64,000 bases of DNA from Aminobacter sp. HY435 (GTDB taxonomy: Bacteria; Pseudomonadota; Alphaproteobacteria; Rhizobiales; Rhizobiaceae), in assembly GCF_027568395.1 (NCBI RefSeq), contig NZ_JANKZL010000007.1, forward strand, positions 226,877 through 290,876, given 5' to 3'. This document shows, one piece after another, positions 38,444 to 48,194 of the stretch. Both the position numbers and the translations under genes were made by a program. Position 1 is the stretch's first letter; each line of letters begins with the position of its first letter. Below the pieces are notes generated by a model. It was not told the origin of the DNA. It was given only the letters and a program-made list of their open reading frames with translations, and ran no database searches.

Positions 38444-38781
38444 CGTCCATCTCCTCATGGGAAGTTCGGGTCGTTGACGTCGCGCACCGAGCCGTAGCCC
38501 ATCAACAGAGCTCAGGATTTTTGGTAGACTCCTTCGGCTGCGCAGAGCGGCCGAGCGAAGTCGGTGCTGCAAAGCTAACGCAGCCCTGTTTCAGCCAGCC
38601 TTCCAAACCGGAGAAGAAATGTTTCGTTTGTTCACCTAATTGGCGCGAAGTCCGGAAAAATTGAAACAAAACGGGAGGGTCTCGATCTCAAACCGAAACA
38701 CAGGGCCTGTATTCAGCGAGCGGCCTTCACGCCGCAGTGAACGCGATACGGAGGCTTCTGCCTATTTCGAGGAGATGACGC

Positions 38782-41028
38782 ATGCAACAAGCTGACGGCA
38801 AGAAGGCCGAGGCGGCTGAACGTGACGCGATGGTCCTCATGCAATTGGTGCTCGATGCCTGCCCGGTGCCGACGCGCATGTCGACCATCGCCGGGGAAAC
38901 GCTGTACCGCAATCCCGCCAGCAAGGCGCTTTATGGCGACCGCACGCTCATTGACGACTACTACGTTGAGCCCGAAGACCGACAGGCGCTGGTCGGCGTC
39001 CTGCTGGAAAAGGGCTGCATCGATGATTTTCGCGTGCGCCAGTACGATGCCAACGACAATATCTTCTGGGGCTCGATCTCGGCGAGGCTGATCGATTTCC
39101 AGGGACGGTCGGTAATCGTCTCCAACGCGACAAACATCACCGACATGATCGTCGCTCAGGATCAGACCCGGCAGGCCAACGAGCGGTTGGCCGACGGTAT
39201 CGAATCCCTGGCCGAAGGTTTTGCGCTCTACGACAAGGACGATCGACTGGTTCTGGCCAACAGCCAGTACCGCAAGATGCATTCCGTCAGCGCCGACGTG
39301 CTGGTTCCGGGGGTCAATTGGTTCGACTTCCTGCGGGTGACGGCGCAACGCAACCAGTTTCCCATTTCAAGGGACAGGATCGATGACTGGCTGGTGGAAC
39401 GGGCGAAGGATCGGCGAGAGTTCCGCCAGCAGGAATTCCAGCACAGCGATGGAGGCTGGTTCTTCGTTTCGAATTGTCCGACCCGCGAGGGCGGGTTCGT
39501 TGTCACCCGGATCGACATCACCGAGCGCAAGCGTGCCGAACTGGCGGCGAAGGAGGCCGACGAACTGTTGCGTCGCGTTCTCGAGGCGTGCCCGGCCAGC
39601 ATCCAGATGACCCGGGTGGATGATGGGAGGGTGCTCTATCGCAGTCCGGCATCGCAAGAGTTGCTCGGCGATGTCGAGCGCGCCTTCGACAGTTACATCA
39701 ACCCGTTGCATCGGAAGCAATTCGTCGAGCGCCTGCTGCGGGAGGGGGCGGTCGACGATTTCGAGACACAGCTCAAGCGCAAGGACGGGCAACCGTGCTG
39801 GTGCTCGATCTCGGCCAAGCTGATCGATTTTCATGGCGAGCAAGTCATCGTCTCGCACACCTACGACCTCTCCGATCGTATCGAGATGCAGCAGCAGCTG
39901 GAGCGTCAGCGCGAAACGCTACACCAGAACGAGAAGCTGTCGGCGCTCGGTGGGTTGCTTGCGGGCGTGGCACATGAATTGAACAACCCGCTGTCTGTGG
40001 TGCTCGGCATGTCCTTGACGCTGAAGGAGACGGCATCGGACACCAAGACAATTGAACGAGCCGACAAGATCAGCAAGGCTGCGGAACGCTGCGCCCGGAT
40101 CGTCAAGACATTCCTGGCGATGGCCAGGCAGCAACCGACAAGGACCTCGAACGTCGCAATCGACGACATCGTGACGGCGGCGACGGAAGTGGTGGGTTAT
40201 TCCATCAAGTCGTCCGACATCAAGCTGGCACTTGAACTCGAATCTGACCTGCCGGCGATCTGGGCTGACCCTGATCAACTCAGCCAGGTTCTGATCAATT
40301 TGCTGGTCAATGCCGAGCACGCGCTGCATGACTGGGACGGCCAACGGCAGATCACGGTTTCGACCTGTCGTCACGCGGAGAGCGGCAATATCGTCGTCAA
40401 GGTGGCAGATAGCGGCCCTGGCGTATCGGAAGAAATCCTGCCCCGTATCTTCGAGCCCTTTTTCACCACCAAGGAGGTAGGGGCGGGGACCGGTATCGGC
40501 CTGTCTTTTTGTCATCGCATCGTACAATCCCACCAAGGCACGATCCGGGTCGAAACGACGGAAGGCGGCGGATCCACCTTCGTGGTGTCGCTGCCCGCAT
40601 CCGACCAGGTCCCCGACCGCGCCGAGACCGACGCATCCGAACCGTCCAGGTCGACGGGGCGCTTCTGCCTGGTGGTGGATGACGAAAAGGACGTCGGCGA
40701 GTTGATAGCCGAAATTCTAACTCGCGATGGGTTCACGGTGTTCATTGCCAGGTCGGGCAAAGAGGCGGTGGCGCAGCTGAAGCAGCGACCATTCGATGTC
40801 ATTCTCAGCGATCTGAGGATGCCTGACATGGATGGTCGCAGGCTTTACAATCATGTCTCCGACTACCACCCCGCGGAGGTGGGCAGGCTCGCCTTCCTGA
40901 CCGGCGATACGATCAGCCCCGACGCGCAGGTCTTCTTGCGCGCAACGAAGCGGCCTTACCTCGAGAAGCCCGTAAAGCCGTTCGAACTCCGGATGTTTGT
41001 TTCCAAACTGGTCGACAGGGGCGGCTGA
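38782..41028 (+). CDS. Hybrid sensor histidine kinase with three PAS domains and a receiver
   Basis: A 748-residue cytoplasmic hybrid kinase without membrane segments. PAS-like domains lie at about 20-130, 135-250 and 255-375. The first and third are related to each other ([10 protein letters not shown] and [10 protein letters not shown]; both followed by a YRNPAS/YRSPAS motif). The phosphoacceptor is His398 in [14 protein letters not shown]. The ATPase domain has [20 protein letters not shown], and the C-terminal receiver has Asp677 in SDLRMPD. GAGGAG precedes the start. It probably phosphorylates the adjacent OmpR-type regulator. Signal unknown. Confidence 0.88.
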   Translation: MQQADGKKAEAAERDAMVLMQLVLDACPVPTRMSTIAGETLYRNPASKALYGDRTLIDDYYVEPEDRQALVGVLLEKGCIDDFRVRQYDANDNIFWGSISARLIDFQGRSVIVSNATNITDMIVAQDQTRQANERLADGIESLAEGFALYDKDDRLVLANSQYRKMHSVSADVLVPGVNWFDFLRVTAQRNQFPISRDRIDDWLVERAKDRREFRQQEFQHSDGGWFFVSNCPTREGGFVVTRIDITERKRAELAAKEADELLRRVLEACPASIQMTRVDDGRVLYRSPASQELLGDVERAFDSYINPLHRKQFVERLLREGAVDDFETQLKRKDGQPCWCSISAKLIDFHGEQVIVSHTYDLSDRIEMQQQLERQRETLHQNEKLSALGGLLAGVAHELNNPLSVVLGMSLTLKETASDTKTIERADKISKAAERCARIVKTFLAMARQQPTRTSNVAIDDIVTAATEVVGYSIKSSDIKLALELESDLPAIWADPDQLSQVLINLLVNAEHALHDWDGQRQITVSTCRHAESGNIVVKVADSGPGVSEEILPRIFEPFFTTKEVGAGTGIGLSFCHRIVQSHQGTIRVETTEGGGSTFVVSLPASDQVPDRAETDASEPSRSTGRFCLVVDDEKDVGELIAEILTRDGFTVFIARSGKEAVAQLKQRPFDVILSDLRMPDMDGRRLYNHVSDYHPAEVGRLAFLTGDTISPDAQVFLRATKRPYLEKPVKPFELRMFVSKLVDRGG

Positions 41029-41089
41029 AGCACGATTGATTTGCCTGCCCGGTCGAAGAAGGTTATTTTCAGCCTGAGGTGAGGACGCG

Positions 41090-41794
41090 TTGACCGCCAG
41101 CCCACACGTCGTAGTCTGCGATGACGAGCCGGATGTACGCGATGCGGTCGCGGAGTATCTGGAGCGCAATGGTTACGCCGTAACGACCGCCGATGCCGGT
41201 CCCGCGCTGCGCACGCTCATCGACGCGCAGCCAGTCGATGTCGTCATACTCGATATCCGCATGCCTGGCGAAGACGGTCTCTCGCTGGCGCGCTATCTGC
41301 GCGAGCATTCCAACGTCGCGATCATCATGCTGACAGGGTCTGCCGAGATCATCGACAAGGTGGTTGGTCTGGAAGTTGGCGCCGATGACTATGTTGCCAA
41401 GCCCGTCGACCTGCGCGAGTTGCTCGCGCGGGTGAAAGCTGTTCTGCGCCGAACCTCGGGCCAGGAACCGGCGAGGGGGGATCATCTGGGTCCGCACATA
41501 GCCCAATTTGGCACTTGCCGCCTGGACTTGGAAACCCACAAGCTTCTCGACGCCATTGGTACGGACATCGCCATTACGCCGATGGAGTTCCAGCTCCTGA
41601 AGGTGTTTGCGGACAATCGCGGCCGAACGCTCAACCGTGACCAATTGCTGGAGCTTGCCCATGATCGCGGATGGGATCCCTTCGATCGCAGTATCGACAT
41701 CAGGATTTCCAGGCTGCGAAAAAAGATCGAAAGCGATCCTTCCAAGCCGCAGGTAATCAAGACCATCCGCGGGGTTGGATATCTCTACTCGTAG
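41090..41794 (+). CDS. OmpR/PhoB-family response regulator
   Basis: A 234-residue regulator with a receiver domain (about 5-120, phospho-acceptor Asp55 in VILDIRMPGEDG) and a C-terminal winged-helix DNA-binding domain (about 140-230, RGRTLNRDQLLELAHDR and SRLRKKIE...IRGVGYLY). It starts with TTG behind GAGGTGAGG, 61 bases after the hybrid kinase, with which it should form a phosphorelay. Targets unknown. The neighbouring convergent GMC gene is not obviously under its control. Confidence 0.9.
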   Translation: MTASPHVVVCDDEPDVRDAVAEYLERNGYAVTTADAGPALRTLIDAQPVDVVILDIRMPGEDGLSLARYLREHSNVAIIMLTGSAEIIDKVVGLEVGADDYVAKPVDLRELLARVKAVLRRTSGQEPARGDHLGPHIAQFGTCRLDLETHKLLDAIGTDIAITPMEFQLLKVFADNRGRTLNRDQLLELAHDRGWDPFDRSIDIRISRLRKKIESDPSKPQVIKTIRGVGYLYS

Positions 41795-41867
41795 TCCCCG
41801 CCGCGCATATTCGACCCATCTACTCGCAATTAGAACCTCTCAGTGGCAAGCTGCCTGTCGGCCCGTC

Positions 41868-41883
41868 CCATGTTCGAACATGG
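41868..41883. repeat. Perfect 16-bp palindrome between convergent genes
   Basis: CCATGTTCGAACATGG lies between the response regulator and the GMC oxidoreductase, 7 bases from the latter's stop. It may fold as a short hairpin marking a transcript end, or bind a protein. Confidence 0.45.
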
Positions 41884-41890
41884 CCAGAAT

Positions 41891-43492
41891 TCACGCGATT
41901 AACTTGGCTGCCTTTTCGGCGATCATCACCGCCGGGGCGTGCGTGTTGCCAGAGACGATCGTCGGCATGATCGAGCAATCGGCGATGCGCAGTCCCTCAA
42001 GCCCGCGCACGCGCAGTTGAGGATCGACCACCGCCATATCGTCGCTGCCCATGCGAGCCGTGCCGACGGGATGGAAGATCGTCGTGGCGATGTCGCCGGC
42101 GGCGCGGGCGAGCTCCTCGGGCGCCTGGATATGTGCGCCCGGCTTGAATTCCTCGGGGCGGAACTGGGCCATGCGTCGGGTTTCCATCAGCCGGCGGGCG
42201 ATGGTGATCGAAGCGGCAGCGACCTCGCGGTCGCCCTCCGTGGAGAGATAGTTGGGCGCGATCTCGGGATGATCGTCGGGACGGGATGAGACGATGCGCA
42301 CATGGCCGCGCGCTTCAGGCCTGAGATTGCAGACCGAAACGGTGATCGCCGGGAAGCTGTGCAGTGGCTGGCCGAAGGCTTCCAGCGACAGCGGCTGGAC
42401 ATGGAACTCGATGTTGGGTGTCGCAAAGCGCGCATCCGACTTCATGAAGATGCCGAGCTGGCTCGGTGCCATGGACATGGGGCCGGAACGCTTGAGAGCA
42501 TATTCGAGCGCGATCAGGGCCTTGCCGGTGAGGCTTGCCTGGCGCTCGTTGAGCGTCTTTGCTCCCGAAACCTTGAACGCCGTCCGGATCTGCAGGTGGT
42601 CCTGCAGGTTCTCGCCGACGCCGGGCAAGTGGTGGACCACGTCTATGCCGTGACGTCCGAGCAGGCCGGCCGGTCCCACGCCCGACAATTGCAGCAGCTG
42701 CGGCGTGCCGATGGCGCCGCCTGACAGGATGAGTTCGCCTGATACCTTCACATGGGCAGGCTGGCCCTTGTGGCGCAGTTCGAGCCCGGTGGCCCGACGG
42801 CCGGAAAACAGGATGCGTTGCGCCTGCGCATGGGTGAGGATCGTCAGGTTCCTGCGGTGCCGAACAGGCTTGATGAAGGCGCGCACGGCATTGAAGCGGA
42901 ACCCGGATTTCTGGTTCACCTCGAAATAGGACGAGCCGAAATTGCTGCCGTCGTTGAAATCGTCGACCTTCGGCACGCCGAGCTCTTCGGCGGCCTCGCG
43001 CACGGCGTCGAGGATCGGCCAGCTCAGGCGCTGACGTTCGACCTTGAGTTCGCCGCCCTGGCCGTGGAACTGGCCGGAAAGGCCATGGTGGTCCTCCGAC
43101 TTCCTGAACAGCGGCAGCACGTCGTCCCAGCCCCAGCCCGGATTTCCGAGCTGGCGCCATTGATCGTAGTCGGCGGCCTGGCCGCGCATGTAGATCATGC
43201 CGTTGATGGACGAGCAGCCGCCCATCACCTTGCCGCGTGGATAGGCAAGCGAGCGGCCGTTCAGGCAGGGCTCCGCCGCTGTCCGATAGCCCCAGTCCGT
43301 ACGCGGATTGCCCATGCAGTAGAGATAGCCGACCGGGACGTGGATCCAGTGATAGTTGTCCGAACCGCCGGCTTCCAGAAGCAGCACCCGTTTGCCGGGG
43401 TCGGCGCTCAGCCGGTTTGCCAGAACGCAACCGGACGAGCCCGCCCCGACGATGACATAGTCATAGCTGCCGATGTCAGTACGCATGGTCAT
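41891..43492 (-). CDS. GMC-family FAD-dependent alcohol/choline dehydrogenase-like oxidoreductase
   Basis: A 533-residue flavoenzyme. The FAD-binding YVIVGAGSSGCVLANRL is near residue 11, the GMC signature GGCSSINGMIYMRG near 91, and the C-terminal substrate region contains IFHPVGTARMG and GNTHAPAVMIAEKAA. It oxidises an alcohol or polyol group. It is the last gene of a five-gene minus-strand unit, starting 13 bases after the CnbZ-like gene. An alternative start at 43516 would overlap that gene. Confidence 0.87.
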   Translation of the reverse strand: MTMRTDIGSYDYVIVGAGSSGCVLANRLSADPGKRVLLLEAGGSDNYHWIHVPVGYLYCMGNPRTDWGYRTAAEPCLNGRSLAYPRGKVMGGCSSINGMIYMRGQAADYDQWRQLGNPGWGWDDVLPLFRKSEDHHGLSGQFHGQGGELKVERQRLSWPILDAVREAAEELGVPKVDDFNDGSNFGSSYFEVNQKSGFRFNAVRAFIKPVRHRRNLTILTHAQAQRILFSGRRATGLELRHKGQPAHVKVSGELILSGGAIGTPQLLQLSGVGPAGLLGRHGIDVVHHLPGVGENLQDHLQIRTAFKVSGAKTLNERQASLTGKALIALEYALKRSGPMSMAPSQLGIFMKSDARFATPNIEFHVQPLSLEAFGQPLHSFPAITVSVCNLRPEARGHVRIVSSRPDDHPEIAPNYLSTEGDREVAAASITIARRLMETRRMAQFRPEEFKPGAHIQAPEELARAAGDIATTIFHPVGTARMGSDDMAVVDPQLRVRGLEGLRIADCSIMPTIVSGNTHAPAVMIAEKAAKLIA

Positions 43493-43505
43493 CCGATAAG
43501 CGCTT

Positions 43506-44255
43506 TCAGACGACATGTTCCGCGGCAACGCCCCGGAGATCCATCTCGTATTCGAGATCCACGACGGGCGGATTGTTGTAGTGCCAGGTCAGGCCGGCGC
43601 GTGCGGCACCGCGCTTGACGATCTCGTCAGCCAGGAACGGGTAGAGATCGTGGATGGTGTAGACCTGGACCGCCGTCGCACTTTCCCATCCGAAGCCCAG
43701 CGTGCTGGCGCGACGCTCCATTTCTTCAAGCACGAATTGCGCCTTGGTGCGCAAGCCTTGGGGGGAGAGATCGCCACGGCTGACGATATGGTCGCGATAG
43801 GCCGCATGTCCTTCCGGCACTTCGGCGGAGCCGGAGATGACGAAGGAAGGCGTGGCTTCGGCGGCGGCCACCGTGAATGAGAAGGCATAGATCGACGGAA
43901 CCGGCGGCGGCGCGATCTGCGGACAGACGTTGCTGCGCGCCACGGGATTGAGGCCGGTGTCGAGCAGGCCCCAGGCTTTCAGCGTTTCCGTGTAGGTGCT
44001 GTTGAAGGCAACGAAACCCTCTTCGGTGAATGGCGCCGGAGACCGCAATTCGCACGCCGCAAATGCCGTGAGCGGCCGGCCGGCAGCCGCGATGATCTTC
44101 TTTATCTCGGCAAAACCTTCCTTCAGGGGCAGGGGCTGCGCAAAGCGCACCCGTTCCAGGCGAAAGCCCGGCAAGGCCGCTACGCCGCCCGAATATTGCG
44201 ATACGCCCTTGATGAAACGGTAGCCGCCAGATGGAAATTCAATCACTTCGCCCAT
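43506..44255 (-). CDS. CnbZ-like deaminase (2-aminomuconate deaminase-like)
   Basis: A 249-residue cytoplasmic protein. The segments YRFIKGVSQYSGGVAALPG and TAFAACELRSPAPFTEEGF recall the 2-amino-5-chloromuconate deaminase CnbZ family, which is related to RidA-type enamine/imine deaminases. It would remove an amino group from an unsaturated or imino acid. The ATG at 44255 follows AGGAGAG. It lies between a FAH-family hydrolase and a GMC oxidoreductase. I recall this family from memory and cannot verify it; a broader RidA-like function is the alternative. Confidence 0.6.
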   Translation of the reverse strand: MGEVIEFPSGGYRFIKGVSQYSGGVAALPGFRLERVRFAQPLPLKEGFAEIKKIIAAAGRPLTAFAACELRSPAPFTEEGFVAFNSTYTETLKAWGLLDTGLNPVARSNVCPQIAPPPVPSIYAFSFTVAAAEATPSFVISGSAEVPEGHAAYRDHIVSRGDLSPQGLRTKAQFVLEEMERRASTLGFGWESATAVQVYTIHDLYPFLADEIVKRGAARAGLTWHYNNPPVVDLEYEMDLRGVAAEHVV

Positions 44256-44387
44256 GGTGTCTCTCCTGAAAATGAAATGCCAGATGGGCCTGTCGCCATC
44301 TGGTCTGAAACAAACGAACGTGCCCCTCGCCACGTGCCGACCTGGCTGGCAAGGGCAAGGCAAGCACTGTGCCTGCGCGCATTGCCG

Positions 44388-45251
44388 CTAGGCGCTTTGG
44401 ATGGTTTCACGCGCAATCCGGTTGCGCAGCAGGCCGACACCTTCGATGTCGACTTCGACAAGATCGCCTTCCTTCATGAAGAGGGGCGGCACGCGGGCGA
44501 AGCCGACCCCGCCGGGCGTGCCGGTCACAATCACGTCGCCGGGTGAAAGTGGAGTGATGCGCGAGATGTAGGCGATCAGCTCGGCCACCGAGTGAATCAT
44601 CTGGCTCGTGCGCGCCGCCTGGACGGTGTTGCCGTTCAAGCGGCAGCTGATGGCCAGATCCTGCGGGTCGGGGATCTCGTCGGCGGTGACCAGGAACGGC
44701 CCGAAGGCTCCGGTCGCCGGGAAGTTCTTGCCCGGGAGGAACTGCGACGTGTGGACCTGCCAGTCGCGCACGGAGCCGTCGTTGTAGCACGAGTAGCCGG
44801 CGACGTGATCCAATGCGGCATCCGCCTGGAGTTTACGGCCGCTTTTGCCGATGACGACGGCGAGCTCCGCCTCGAAGTCGAACTCAGTGGAAACCGACGG
44901 CATCAGCATCGGCTCACCATGCGCGCACTGGGAGTCGGCGAAGCGGGCAAACAAGGTCGGATGCTGTGTCGGTGCGTGGCGCGTTTCGACCATGTGGTCG
45001 TGATAGTTCAACCCGACACAGATGATCTTTCCCGGATTGGGAATTGGCGCTTGCAGCGCGATGCCGGCAAGCGGCAGCTCGGAGCTGCGGCCGATCGCCT
45101 GGGTGCAGATGTCGAGGAAGTCCTCCTCGGCGAGGAGATTTGCGAGGGTCGGGAAGCGGTCGCCAAGGACGCTGCTGATGTCGATGACGCGGTCGTCCGC
45201 CACAACGCCGTATCCGGCGCGGCCGTTATGGAGATAGCTACAAAGTCGCAT
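44388..45251 (-). CDS. Fumarylacetoacetate hydrolase (FAH) family protein
   Basis: A 287-residue enzyme with the FAH fold. The metal-binding and catalytic segments are visible: ICVGLNYHDHMVE, STEFDFEAELAVVIGK, and C-terminal TGTPGGVGFAR. Family members hydrolyse, decarboxylate or hydrate 2-oxo-acid compounds with a divalent metal. The ATG at 45251 follows GAGGAACG. In this operon it probably acts on a keto acid left after deamination. The exact reaction cannot be read from sequence. Confidence 0.85.
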   Translation of the reverse strand: MRLCSYLHNGRAGYGVVADDRVIDISSVLGDRFPTLANLLAEEDFLDICTQAIGRSSELPLAGIALQAPIPNPGKIICVGLNYHDHMVETRHAPTQHPTLFARFADSQCAHGEPMLMPSVSTEFDFEAELAVVIGKSGRKLQADAALDHVAGYSCYNDGSVRDWQVHTSQFLPGKNFPATGAFGPFLVTADEIPDPQDLAISCRLNGNTVQAARTSQMIHSVAELIAYISRITPLSPGDVIVTGTPGGVGFARVPPLFMKEGDLVEVDIEGVGLLRNRIARETIQSA

Positions 45252-45352
45252 CGTTCCTCGCTTGCGATTCGATGGTGTTTGGTCCCGGGAAACCGGGCGC
45301 ATGTTCGCGGGCGGCGCGATGCCGGCCTGTGTTTGATCGTTGGTGTGGCGAA

Positions 45353-45375
45353 CCGGGCGGCGCGAAGCCGCCCGG
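45353..45375 (-). repeat. Perfect hairpin inside catabolic operon
   Basis: CCGGGCGGC/GCCGCCCGG, 9 bp, with a five-base loop, located 8 bases after the aldehyde dehydrogenase stop. Without a T-run it looks like a message-stabilising or REP-like element that could lower expression of the downstream genes. Confidence 0.5.
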
Positions 45376-45383
45376 CCTATTGC

Positions 45384-46826
45384 TCAGCTGATGTCGAAAG
45401 TGATCGTCTTGACGTCGGTGACTTCGCGCAGCGTATGCTTGCCGCCGAGGCGGCCCAGCCCGCTGGCCTTGCCCGAAGCGCCGCCAAACGGCAGGTGCAG
45501 TTCCCAGTAGCAACTTGCGCTGTTGATGTTGACGAGACCCGCACGCAGTTTCTCGCCGAATGAAAAGGCACGGCTGAGATCGCGGGTGAACACGCTGGCG
45601 GCAAGTCCGTGCGATGAAGCGTTGGCCGTGTCGAGCAGGTCGGCGTCGTCAGCGCAGACCACCAGGGGTGCTACTGGTCCGAAGGTCTCGGATGTGTTGA
45701 GCAGGGCATGGCGGTCTACGCGTCCCATGACGGTGGGGTGGTACAGCAGACCCGCCCCTTTCTTTCCACCGGTGAGGATGTCGGCGCCGCGGGACAATCC
45801 GTCTGCCACATGTTGTTCGACCTTGGCGAGCACCTGGGGGTTGTTCAGCGGACCCATTGTCGTTTCGGCGAGAAGCGGATCGCCAAGGCGGATCGCCTCG
45901 GCAATGCCGGCGATGCGGGCGGCCAGGGCGTCGTGGTTCTTTTCGGTGACGAGGATGCGGCCTGTGGCGGCGCAGACCTGCCCGGCATTGAAGAAGCTGC
46001 CGAAGGCGGCAGCCTGTGCGGCGCGATCCAGATCTGCATCATCGAGCACGACGACGGGTCCGTTGCCGCCGAGCTCCAGCAGCATCGGCTTGCCGGCTCC
46101 ACGCCTTGCGATGGCGTTTCCGGTCTGCGGGCTGCCGGTGAAGCCGATGCCATGCGTGCCGGGATTGGCGACGATCTCGTCACCGACAACCGCACCTGGG
46201 CCGAGGACAAGGTTTACCGCCCCGTCGGGGAGACCAGCTTCGGCGATGCATTCCATCAGCTTGACGGCACAAAGCGACGTCGTCGGGGCGGGCACCCACA
46301 CCACCGCGTTGCCTGCCGCTAGGCAGGGCGCGAGATACTCGACGGGAATGTTGATCGGGAAGTTCCAGGGCGTGACGATCGCGTAGACGCCACGTGCCTG
46401 ACGGAAGCTGATGGCGCGCTTGCCGGGTGTCTCGACCGGGATGAACTCGCCTTCGAGCCACTTGATGAGTTCACCAGCCTCCCGGAATCCGGTGGCGGCG
46501 GCATCGACTTCGCCATAGGCCTCTGACGCCAGCGGCTTGCCTTGCTCGAGTGCGAGCGTGAGGGCCAGTTCGTCGCGGCGCTTCTCGATGATATCGGCGA
46601 CGCGGTTGCAGAGGCGTGACCGATCCCATGCCGACATTCGGGATAGCGCATTGAAACCGGCTTCCGCTGCCTTGATCGCATCTTGGGCGTCGCTGCGGTC
46701 ACCCTCGGCAAGCACTGCCAGCAGCTTGCCGTCGTAAGGCGACCTCGCCTCGAACGTCTTGCCGCTGTGTGAGGGCGTCCACTTGCCCGCTATGAAATGG
46801 TGCGCCTGAACTACGCTGTGTTCCAT
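45384..46826 (-). CDS. NAD(P)-dependent aldehyde dehydrogenase
   Basis: A 480-residue enzyme of the aldehyde dehydrogenase superfamily. Motifs include the cofactor segment IVTPWNFPINIP (about 150), the catalytic Glu in LELGGNGPV (about 249) and the catalytic Cys in GQVCAATGRI (about 282). It resembles succinate-semialdehyde and 2-ketoglutarate-semialdehyde dehydrogenases in length. It follows the amidohydrolase by 22 bases and should oxidise a semialdehyde intermediate of the pathway. Confidence 0.9.
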   Translation of the reverse strand: MEHSVVQAHHFIAGKWTPSHSGKTFEARSPYDGKLLAVLAEGDRSDAQDAIKAAEAGFNALSRMSAWDRSRLCNRVADIIEKRRDELALTLALEQGKPLASEAYGEVDAAATGFREAGELIKWLEGEFIPVETPGKRAISFRQARGVYAIVTPWNFPINIPVEYLAPCLAAGNAVVWVPAPTTSLCAVKLMECIAEAGLPDGAVNLVLGPGAVVGDEIVANPGTHGIGFTGSPQTGNAIARRGAGKPMLLELGGNGPVVVLDDADLDRAAQAAAFGSFFNAGQVCAATGRILVTEKNHDALAARIAGIAEAIRLGDPLLAETTMGPLNNPQVLAKVEQHVADGLSRGADILTGGKKGAGLLYHPTVMGRVDRHALLNTSETFGPVAPLVVCADDADLLDTANASSHGLAASVFTRDLSRAFSFGEKLRAGLVNINSASCYWELHLPFGGASGKASGLGRLGGKHTLREVTDVKTITFDIS

Positions 46827-46848
46827 CGTCGTTGTTCCGCTTGGATTC

Positions 46849-48009
46849 TTACTGGGATTGCATGGGATGGCTGCCGCCCGCCGGGTCGATCTGACGGCCC
46901 TTCACGATGAGGCGATCGCACACCAGCCTTGTGGAAACGTCGAGGCCTTCACCGGCCGCGTCCCTGAAGGTCCAGGGTTCATCCCGCCATTTCAGCACGG
47001 CAACATTGGCTTCGTCGCCGACAGCGATACGGCCGAGGTCAGGACGGCCGATCACCTTTGCAGGGTTGGCGCTGCCGGCAGCCAGGGCCGTCGTCTGGTC
47101 GACGCCGAGTGCGATCATCTTGTTGATCGTGGTCAGAAGATCGAAGGCAGGGCCGTTCACCGAAAGCGAATGGATGTCCGAGCTGATCAGGTCAGGCACG
47201 AAGCCTTCGGCCAGCATCTCGCGGCAGACGCGGAAGGAGAAACCACCCATGCCATGGCCGATGTCGAAATGGACGCCGTTCTCGCGTGCGCGCCATACGG
47301 CCTCGCGGACGCGGCCATTTTCGGTCGCCGCATTGGGATCCGGCCGGCAGCAATGCGTGATGATGTCACCGGGCCGCAGCCGTTGCAGGACTTCCTCGAT
47401 GGTGGGAGGGTCAAGGTCGACGTGGCACATCACCGGCAGGTTCAGGCGCTCGGCCACCTCAAGTGCCACCTCGAGCGCTGCGCCGCCGTTTTCGCCGGAA
47501 GCTTTCCGGCCGGCACGCACCTTGATACCGACGATTTGCTCCGGATAGGCTTGCGCGGCTTCGATGCAGCTCTCGGCGTCGACCAGGCGCATGTCGCAGC
47601 ATTCGCCGACCATCACGCGCTTGGAAAAGCCGAAGATTCCCGGAAACGAGATGTTGAGAAAGGCAAATGCGTGGAAGGGCAGCGGTTCGAAGATGAAGGT
47701 TTTCAGGCCTTCGAAGTTTCCTGCCCCGGCCGAACCGGCGTCGACGAAGGTTCCGGTCGCGGACCGATGCGCAACCAGCTCGGGGCGGACCCCCAGGGAG
47801 GTGGCGCCCCAGTAGATATGTGTGTGGATGTCGGTCAGCGCCGGCAGAACGATTGCTTCTCGCGCGTCGACAACGATATCTTCCGGGCGCGACAAGCCGG
47901 CGCCGATCGCCACGATGCGACCGTCAGCGATAGCGACATCGGCAATTGCGCCCGGTGCGCCGCCGAAGGCCAGGACGTGGCCGCCTTGTAGAACTGTTCG
48001 TCGTGCCAT
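46849..48009 (-). CDS. Amidohydrolase/deacetylase-family metallohydrolase
   Basis: A 386-residue TIM-barrel metal-dependent hydrolase of the dihydroorotase-like superfamily. The first metal motif is DIHTHIYWG near residue 62, later metal ligands lie in MCHVDLD and HCCRPDP, and a catalytic Asp region is SSDIHSLS. Relatives remove acyl groups from N-acyl amino acids or related compounds. It is the first gene of the minus-strand unit and is divergent from the ABC transporter, with a TetR-type operator between. Deacylation of the imported substrate is a plausible role. Confidence 0.82.
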   Translation of the reverse strand: MARRTVLQGGHVLAFGGAPGAIADVAIADGRIVAIGAGLSRPEDIVVDAREAIVLPALTDIHTHIYWGATSLGVRPELVAHRSATGTFVDAGSAGAGNFEGLKTFIFEPLPFHAFAFLNISFPGIFGFSKRVMVGECCDMRLVDAESCIEAAQAYPEQIVGIKVRAGRKASGENGGAALEVALEVAERLNLPVMCHVDLDPPTIEEVLQRLRPGDIITHCCRPDPNAATENGRVREAVWRARENGVHFDIGHGMGGFSFRVCREMLAEGFVPDLISSDIHSLSVNGPAFDLLTTINKMIALGVDQTTALAAGSANPAKVIGRPDLGRIAVGDEANVAVLKWRDEPWTFRDAAGEGLDVSTRLVCDRLIVKGRQIDPAGGSHPMQSQ

Positions 48010-48105
48010 TGGCGAGCTCGTCTCCGGTGAGGGCCCTGTGCAGCGCCTGTTGCGCTCGGGCCGTTCAAGATGGGGTAGTGATCTGCGCAGCAAAAAAGCA
48101 CATAC

Positions 48106-48119
48106 TGACTGGTCAGTCA
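48106..48119. promoter_or_regulatory. TetR-type operator, copy 1 (divergent catabolic/transport promoter)
   Basis: TGACT-GGTC-AGTCA inverted repeat in the 185-base region between the amidohydrolase and the binding-protein gene. A 19-base block around it (48104-48122) is identical to 56577-56595. The regulator is most likely the TetR protein encoded at 52376-53068. Confidence 0.7.
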
Positions 48120-48194
48120 ATATTGACAATGACACCATTTTCATTCCAGATGGCTGCGTCATTCGACATCTACAGCACCATTTGGGAGGTTCTT

